This document shows positions 57,660 through 64,000 of a DNA stretch of 64,000 bases, one piece after another. The stretch is from Prorocentrum cordatum (Eukaryota > Sar > Dinophyceae > Prorocentrales > Prorocentraceae): contig CAUYUJ010018726.1 of the NCBI GenBank assembly GCA_963575745.1, positions 62,001 through 126,000 on the forward strand, read 5' to 3'. Every line of letters starts with the position of its first letter. The stretch's first letter is position 1. The notes beneath the pieces are model-generated. The model worked only from the letters and a program-made list of their open reading frames with translations. It searched no databases and was not told the origin of the DNA. Both the position numbers and the translations under genes were made by a program.

Positions 57660-58320
57660 TTCCTGAGGGCTTTTCTGTCTGGCGCGGGCCCCCTCCCCCT
57701 CCCCCCCCCCCTCCCCCCGTTGCGTCCAGCGTCTCTGCCCGTGCATGCGCCCCGGGGCCGGACGTGCAGCTCCATGGGTGGCCGAGGCTCCTCGCCTCCC
57801 CCGGGGCTTTTTTTTCGTTTTCTTCCTGCCGCAGTCTTTCCCGAGGCCGCCCGCGCCACAGGTCTGCGCGCCCAGCCGCGCCCGACCCTGCGCGGTAGGG
57901 CCCAGGCCGGTTCTGTTGCGCACGCCCTACAGATATGCAATACGTTCTCTTGCCCCCCCCCCCTCCCCCCGCGTCTTTCTTTCGCTTCTGCTCGCGCGGG
58001 CATTAGTGCGAGCGCCGCCTACCAAGGCCGGTCTGCGCACGCGCGAGCTTCATCGAAGACCCTGCCCGGGATCTGCTGTCCTCCCGTTCCCTCCTCCTCC
58101 TCTTCCCATCCTCATTTTCCTTCTCTTTCTCCTCTCCTCCTCTCCTCCTCCTCCTCCTCCTCTTCCTCCTCCTCCTCTCCTCCGCCCGAGGCCGCCGCGC
58201 GTATTCGCTGGTCTGACGCCGCCGCGCCTGCTGGCGCCCCCGTCACCGAGCGCGACGCCCTGGCGAACGAGCTGGCCGCCGCCTTCGCGGGCCCCATGGC
58301 GGCAGCGCAGTGGCTTTAGC
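57660..58320. other. Region upstream of the LINE coding part
   Basis: C-run- and TCC-rich sequence (TCC repeats 58080-58185). A frame through it joins the LINE endonuclease frame, but its composition is repeat-like. It may be LINE 5' sequence. Confidence 0.4.
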
Positions 58321-58355
58321 ACGCGATGGTCACCGTGGTCCACCAAACCACAGAA

Positions 58356-59270
58356 GGATGGCCTCAACGTTGCATCGTGGAACACGCAGGCACTCATGGG
58401 GAGATCGCCGACACGGAGAACCATGAAGCGCAGCATGCTAATGCCATACATGCGCCAGCGCTCTGTCATAGCCCTTCAGGAGACCCACGGCAACTACGCG
58501 GACATTCAGAACTTCGTCGACGCCTCCACGCACCCGTACCTGTCCAACCATTCCGCCCTCGTGAACGACGGCGAGCCCTCCGAGACCGCGGGTGGCGTCG
58601 CCTTCCTCGTTCCATACGACAAGCGCGAACTCGGGCTACCTGTCGATCAGCGTCTGTCCGTGACTTTCGTCCCACTGTGCGCGGCCGCATCGCTGAGCTT
58701 CGCGTGAAGGACGCTAGCGGTGCAATCGAAACGACGATCTTCAACGTTCACAATTACGAGCTCTCGCAGCACGATCGGTAGTTGTTTAAGTGGGCATGGG
58801 GCGCAGCTCAAGCTCGAACAGCAGCCAGCCCGAGCACGCACAACTTTATCCTCATCGGCGACTTCAACTTCTCGGAGTTTCCGCTCAATAGCCTGCTGCG
58901 CCCCATCGACGCCACCACCGCAGACAGGTACCAGCACCAACCCATTTTCTGGAAGCAGATCTTCTCGACACTGATAGAAGTCACTACAAGATCTACCACG
59001 CACCGCAGTTCGGCAAGCATGACAGAGGCCACGATCGACCGCTGCTTCATCTCCACCGCCGCCTTCAACGTGCCCCACGTAGAGATCCACCTGACCGTCG
59101 ACAGCCGACCCCTGGAGCGCGTCGGCGAGCCTGCAAGCGACCACAAAATTCTCCACCTTCGCCTGCGACCGCGTGTACAGCGTCCTCCAGCCGAACGCGG
59201 CCCTCCCGCATTCATGTTCGGGTCCAAACACTACAAGATCTATTTCGAGCGCGTCGCGCGCATTATCGAC
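58356..59270 (+). pseudogene. LINE apurinic-like endonuclease
   Basis: Frame 1 reads LNVASWNTQALM, IALQETHGNYADI and GGVAFLVPY. Frame 3 from about 58670 reads FNVHNYEL, a TAG at 58779-58781, then NFILIGDFNFSEF, TEATIDRCFIS and ASDHKILHLRLRP. These match the endonuclease/exonuclease/phosphatase fold: Asn and Glu of the first strands, the GDFN box, and the terminal SDH catalytic pair. The enzyme nicks target DNA for target-primed reverse transcription. The key residues are present, while the stop and the shift disable this copy. Confidence 0.75.
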
Positions 59271-59325
59271 GTGGCTGACATCGACCCTCTATTACACTGG
59301 CGTGCAATGAAACATATCATGACAC

Positions 59326-62300
59326 TTGCAGCGCAGAAGGCTCGCGGCGCCCTCATCGCGATTCAGCCTTCTGAGCTCAGGGACGACGACCCCATCCATC
59401 CCTTGCGAGGCACGCGCCATGACGCTGAGAAACATCTCGCGCGCGGTCTGGTACCAGGACTGGCAGACAGCCAGGCTCCCGTCGCATGACACCGCTGCTG
59501 GCTCAAAGCATATGCATATTACTTCCGACAGGGTTTCCACCATCGATCCCGAGGCCTTCGCGAACGAGGTCGACGCGACCCACCTTGCCATCGCCGATCG
59601 CCGCAAACAAGATGCCGCTGCTAGATCTCGCGCTGCCTATCTGGAGCACAACCCTCGTCTGGGCGACAAATGGAGGCAAAAAGCTCGCCGCGCCGCACAA
59701 AGAGGTGAGCTCTGGAAGCCTTTCGCCAAGAGACTCATCCTGGCTGGCATCCGCATTTCGGAAGGCTCCAGCCACCACATCGCCACCGACCCGATGGCCA
59801 TGCACAGCGCCATCCAGCAGCACTGGAGTCGCATCTTTGCTGCGAAGTCGGTCAACATTCACGACATGCAGAGGTTCCTGGGCGGAGTGTTCCCCCAGCG
59901 ACCGCACTTCCATCTACCACTCCCTGAAGTTCAAGATCTTCAAAGCGCTGCCGGGCTCTCCAGAGACTCGGCTCCTGGCCCCGACGGCGCCCCCTCCCGC
60001 GCCTGGGCCAACTCGCCTGGCAGCCTCGAGGCGCTGCGCAAGCTCATGCAGCACATGGCTGACGGAGGCGCTGCTCCACGCGACCTGAACTACGCGATGA
60101 TGGCTATGCCCCCCAAGGGCGATGAGCCGCTCGGCAACTTCGAGTGCACCAGGGGCCCAGACTGCCTTCGCCCGCTCGCCATGAAGCACAGCGACGTGAA
60201 GCTCACCGCGTCAGCCATCAACCGCAAGCTACACAGCGTCGCCGCCGAGACGACCAAGGAGCAGCAGGGCCTCGTCAACGGAAGGCAATTTCTCAACAAT
60301 GTTGCGATGGTAGACCCGTCGCCCGCAAATTCAGCATCACCGAGGGCGCCGAGCAGCTCATGCCGTGCTTCGCCAGCATGGACATCGCGGCGGCCTTCCC
60401 CAGCTTGCTTCGCGACTGGCTTTGCGGGGTTCTCGGCAGATGGGGCTTCCACGGCCATGTCCTCATGCTGCTAAAAAGCATGTTGCGAGATGCCCCTCGC
60501 CTTCCTCGAGATGGGAGGCACGAGGCGCCCACTCTTGATCGCAGCCTCAGGCGTCGCCCAAGGCTGCCCACCGAGCGGCGCGCTCTGGGCCCTCGTCTTC
60601 GACCCCATCATCCGCGGCATTCAACGCGAGCTTGAGCGCATCAGCCGCGGCCTCATCAGCGCCTGCGCCGACGACCTTGGCACCGTCCTGCCCGCGCTAC
60701 ACGACATCGAAAAGCTATTCCCTCATCTACAAGCTGCCGAAATACTCGCTGGCCTTCGCTTGCAAGCCAAGAAATGCATCATCGTCCCTACCCGGTAATT
60801 GCCTACGCCTGCCATCATACGCACGATGCGGACCACACTCGCCAACGTCTACGCCCCGTGGAAGGAATTCAAGATCTCGAGCTTCGCGCGTTACCTGGGC
60901 GCCCACATTGGCCCTGGAGCCTCGCTATCTGCGCAGTGGAAAGGCCCATCACGCAAGTGGTGGGGCCGCATCCAGATTCTCGCCGAGGCGAGGTCTCCGC
61001 TGCAGCAAAGTATCAAGCTGTACAACGTCGCCGTCGTCACCTGCCTCTCGCACACCGGCCAGCTCTACCCTCCTTCGCCCTGCTTCCTCGCCAAAGAAAT
61101 CCACGGACTGCACAGGATCATCCGAGCTGCACCCTCGAGCTTCTCCAAGATGGACATCTTCTCGTTCAAGCGCTGGGCGGGCGCGGAAATGCCCCGCGGG
61201 CTGGGGGCGCTGCTGGCTGCGACTCTGTCGAGGACGGCTACCAAAACTCTGATATCCTGGCCTGCTCTTCTTCATGATCACCGTGAGGTTGCGGAAGATC
61301 AGCTTCCCATATGCCAAGTTCTCGAAGGTGCCTGGTGCGCCGACTGCTGGATGGACAAGCTCTCGATCGCGCGGCGTTTCGACATGGTTGTTTCTTGCCA
61401 GCTGTACCCGACGTGCAAGGGCTCGATCTACAAGATGACCAAGCTCTCGCTGGGAACTCCTGCACGTGCTTCCGCTGCTCTCGCCGCCGCTCATCGTCGC
61501 GCTGCCGCTGCTGGTCGCCCGGCGCTAGAGACCAACAAGCACTTAGTCCCCGACGCACGCGGTGATGGTAAAGGTCGCGGCAAGGCCTCGGGACGCGGCA
61601 AGTCCCATGGAAAAGAACGCACTGTCAAATCCAAGTCTCCCCAGCAAGCCTACCTCACAGGGCTGCAAAACAACATCTACGCCGACTCCTTCGACAAGAC
61701 CATCTTGAAGCGCCTGGGGGCCTGGTTCCCGCTGATCGGACTCCGCCATCATGCTCGGCCCTTTCACCAGCATGCTGACACAGAGAACGACCCGTCCACA
61801 ACGAGTGCCACGACGAGTGCAGAAGTTTCACTCGCCTACATGAACGAGCGCGCCGAGGCCTGGGCTGCCAGTTGGCTGCCCAGCATATTCATGGACCTGA
61901 GCTTCAACGACTTCACCGACTGGATGGAGTGGTGCGTGCCGTACCTCACGAGTGTCCTGCGGCGGCCGCAGTTCGACGCGATTTTCGCCCTCGACGACAT
62001 GGCTGGCGACGCGCAGAAGAGGCATCGCACCGCCACTGACATCTGTGTGTCGAACTGGCGCAAGTCCGACTGTGCGCGGAGCCGCCGAGTCGCCCTCTAT
62101 GCTGCTGCTCATCCTTCTGCAGCTGTCCAACGCGAGCGAGAAGAAGAAGCCGCTGAGCATCGTGCCCGCCGTCGCTGGTTGGCTGCTGATGGACCCATTC
62201 GCGATGAAGACCGCTGGCTGCTTGAAGATACTGCGCGGGGCAGAGAGGGGCAGCAGCCTTCCGACGTGATCGAGGTGGACGCCATGCCTACATCGCTTGC

Positions 62301-62530
62301 CGCGCCATGGGCCACTCTTCGCCGCCACCTTGCTCGTGAAACCCCGTCAAAGTTATGGCCTACGCTCAAGACGCTGGCGGGGGCCTGGACCATCAGCTAC
62401 CGCATGCACGTCAACCCGCATAAGTTCCAATGCCTGCTTGGCTGCCCGTGCAGCGAGAGCAAGCTCAACATTGACGACATCGCACACTACCTCGCATGCC
62501 CGCGATTGTGGTCGCACCTTTGCCAGCCTC
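59326..62530 (+). pseudogene. LINE reverse transcriptase and C-terminal zinc knuckle
   Basis: Frame 1 has the pre-RT helix, then DSAPGPDGAPSRAW, LRPLAMKHSDVKLTASAI and EQQGLVNGRQFLNN (RT motifs 0-2). Frame 3 (60310-60480) has CFASMDIAAAFPSLLRDW, palm motif A with its Asp. Frame 1 from 60490 has ASGVAQGCPPSGALWAL (motif B) and SACADDLGTVL (motif C, ADD intact, 60661-60681), then FARYLGAHIGPGASLS in the thumb and a long C-terminal region. That region includes a Gly/Lys/Arg-rich linker and CLLGC ... HYLACP (about 62431-62510), a CCHC knuckle. From about 62510 the second frame carries a conserved tail (MAVAFKTCNFLRIQNRQT) to about 62760. All catalytic Asp residues survive. Confidence 0.75.
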
Positions 62531-62780
62531 AATGGTGAAATCCACGACGGCGAGAACGACATCAGGCACGCCATCGCGCGCATGGCGGTGGCCTTCAAGA
62601 CGTGCAACTTCCTCCGCATCCAGAACCGCCAGACCTCATGCTTCCCGAGCTCCGCCACCGAGCTCAGGGTCGTGGACAACGTCGTCGACCAGTACAACAA
62701 GAACGCTGCGGCCGTGTCCGCCTCGCGACGCGCCCTGAGGCTTCCTTCTTGCCTCGTGGGCGGCGCGGGGCCGCGCGGGC

Positions 62781-63220
62781 GCCCGTGGGAAGCTGGGCGA
62801 ACGCTCTCTCAGGGGATCGTTCGCTCCTCTCCCCCGCCCGGTCTCACCGATACGATTTTGGAGTGCATTCGCACCGTTACGCATTAGCTTGTTATCGCAT
62901 TGCGCTGTGCTCGATCTATCGGCGTGGCCGTTTGGGCCGTCGGGCGGGCTTTGAGACAACTTCTATGCACCCGCAGGGGCCGTTTCGTTCCCAATGGGTT
63001 CGTACCATTGACTCTTTCTGCTCCTGCCCGAGCCCGGGGCCACATCCAAACATCGGGGGCGTGGTTCGGCTCCCCGATTCCTGTCCTCCTCTCCTCCTCC
63101 TCCTTCCTTGCTCGTGGCTGCTTTCCGGCAGCGGCCATTATGTGTAGGTGTTGTTTGTGCGTCGATGGTTTATGATGGCTTCAGAGGCCCCTTTGAGGGC
63201 ACGGTGGATTTCGCTTAGGG
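62781..63220. other. LINE 3' flank; no gene
   Basis: Possible LINE 3' untranslated sequence followed by unassigned DNA with a TCC run at about 63090. Confidence 0.4.
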
Positions 63221-63224
63221 GGAA

Positions 63225-63400
63225 CATATATGCATACATACATACATACATACATGCATGCATGCATACATATATACGTACAAGCATACACACACAAACA
63301 CACATACAGACAGGAGACAGACATACGGTCACACAGACAGACAGACAAACAGGCAGACAGACATGCAGACAAACATACATACACACATACATGCATGTAG
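63225..63400 (+). repeat. (CATA)n and (CAGA)n microsatellite
   Basis: CATA/CATG tetranucleotides, then ACACAG and AGACAG repeats, ending only a few bases before the spliced leader. Confidence 0.85.
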
Positions 63401-63405
63401 ACATG

Positions 63406-63427
63406 TCCGTAGCCATTTTGGCTCAAG
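63406..63427 (+). other. Genomic dinoflagellate spliced-leader sequence
   Basis: All 22 positions agree with the dinoflagellate spliced-leader consensus, in which the first base may be T, A or G. It begins TCCGTAGCC and ends TGGCTCAAG. The leader is normally added to mRNAs in trans, so a genomic copy just upstream of an open frame indicates a reverse-transcribed mRNA. The base after the leader is G, not the GT donor expected of an SL RNA gene, so this is not an SL RNA gene. Confidence 0.9.
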
Positions 63428-63564
63428 GCTATGAACCGCCCGACGACCGCGAGTCGGCCTCTGTCGGCGACTGATGAGCGCGCGGGGTCTCGCGCTTTGA
63501 GGCCAAAGACTCTTTCACCAATCGTGACCTGTGCTGCCCTTCTGGGCTCCAGCCCTCGGCGCCC

Positions 63565-64000
63565 ATGTTGCCCGCCCGCTTCACTCCTGCGGGTGGGATG
63601 CCCGATGGCGCTGCCTGTCGCTCTCGGCGGCCTGGCAAGGCTGGCAAAGCTACTGGTGGCTCTGGTGCTGGGCAACGTCGGCGAGGCAGCCCGCGGGGCG
63701 ACGATGCTCGCAGTCGCAGTGCAGGCACGGACGACCCCTTCCAGTCTGCTGGCGCCGACCCCTGGCGAGCTCGCGGGAGCGAGTGCCAGGGCACGGCCAC
63801 GCCGATCGCCGCCGCCCCCCCCGCGACCCCTCGGACACCTCGCAGCAGCGGCCGTGACAGAGCTCACTCTCGCCGCGCTCCTGGCTCTCCTCGGCCTGCT
63901 GTGGCTCCTGCTGCGGTGGCAGACGGGCCCGTTCTGCACTCGGAGCTGGAGGAGATCTTAGGGGGCTATGCGCGACTCCATCGTCGGCACTGTCACCGAG
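63565..64000 (+). CDS. Partial retroelement-like ORF, runs off the window
   Basis: Frame 1 is open from 63475 to the window end without a stop; the first ATG is at 63565 and a second at 63598. The product starts MLPARFTPAGGMPDGAAC, has a Gly/Lys-rich PGKAGKATGGSGAGQ stretch, then TDDPFQSAGADPWRARG and a Pro/Arg-rich part ending ELEEILGGYARLH. DPF/DPW pairs after Gly/Lys-rich runs remind me of dinoflagellate retroelement first ORFs. A rival is frame 2, 63431-63961 (176 codons). Its ATG lies only three bases after the spliced leader, and it holds a hydrophobic, membrane-like segment near its C-terminus. I cannot decide between them. Confidence 0.4.
   Translation, partial: MLPARFTPAGGMPDGAACRSRRPGKAGKATGGSGAGQRRRGSPRGDDARSRSAGTDDPFQSAGADPWRARGSECQGTATPIAAAPPATPRTPRSSGRDRAHSRRAPGSPRPAVAPAAVADGPVLHSELEEILGGYARLHRRHCHR

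Larger units (their letters stand above)
58330..62780 (+). mobile_element. Near full-length APE-type LINE (non-LTR retrotransposon)
   Basis: Endonuclease, RT and C-terminal zinc knuckle follow in canonical order over 4.4 kb. Reading frames alternate (1, 3, 1, 3, 1, 2) with shifts near 58670, 59400, 60310, 60485 and 62510, plus one stop at 58779-58781. Domain order fits an APE-containing LINE of the L1/R1/RTE-like broad group. I cannot set the clade. No first ORF is clear within this stretch. No poly-A or target duplication is visible to me. Confidence 0.75.

Noticed and set aside
63181-63939. 252-codon reverse frame ending in Cys/Val/Tyr repeats
   Set aside because: Its end translates the CATA microsatellite and it opposes the spliced-leader-tagged forward frame.

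Overview
The window reads as nuclear DNA of a dinoflagellate. The strongest evidence is an exact copy of the dinoflagellate spliced leader at 63406-63427 and a mutated tandem relic at 32961-33009. Supporting signs are a PIF1-like helicase remnant with an apparent GC-AG intron, several families of decayed retroelements, high GC with CpG/CGC-rich stretches, and very heavy microsatellite and minisatellite content. The genus cannot be fixed from the sequence. I see no intact ordinary host gene, no rRNA, no tRNA and no CRISPR array. Nearly all coding signal belongs to mobile elements, most of them frameshifted.

Layout. 0.4-3.7 kb: a reverse transcriptase (RT) fragment split between its QG and ADD motifs by a ~3 kb foldback-like inverted repeat with minisatellite arms. 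4.6-8.1 kb: GC-rich minisatellites, a 5-bp-periodic tract, a ~1 kb tandem repeat and telomere-like repeats. 9.8-16.3 kb: the centrepiece, a whole tyrosine-recombinase (YR) retrotransposon of Ngaro/PAT type with split direct repeats. It sits inside an (ATG)n microsatellite and carries gag-like, RT-RNase H, tyrosine recombinase and cytosine-C5-methyltransferase-like regions. 16.3-32.9 kb: mostly simple repeats, one decayed LINE 3' end (19.3-20.5 kb) and a 100-N assembly gap at 30396-30495. 32.96-36.75 kb: spliced-leader relic, gag-like and RT-like fragments of another retroelement. 36.8-39.1 kb: two tandem foldback-like elements with 27-bp repeat arms. 39.2-40.4 kb: C-terminal part of the PIF1-like helicase. 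40.4-55.6 kb: mainly satellites (GTA, GAC, GTC, a ~375 bp unit) and a MITE-like hairpin element. 55.6-57.1 kb: 5'-truncated LINE. 58.3-62.8 kb: near full-length APE-type LINE (endonuclease, RT, C-terminal zinc knuckle) with frameshifts. 63.4 kb to the end: spliced leader followed by a retroelement-like open frame that runs off the window.

How the parts fit. The YR element uses RT-RNase H to make a DNA copy and a tyrosine recombinase to insert a circular intermediate; its junctions here have the form expected for recombination at a 3-bp ATG in the microsatellite. Both spliced-leader sequences lie upstream of retroelement-like frames, which suggests that trans-spliced retroelement mRNAs were reverse transcribed back into the genome. 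Foldback-like elements appear to interrupt or abut the older retroelements. Frameshifts are numerous and homopolymers are common, so decay and assembly error cannot be fully separated from the sequence alone.
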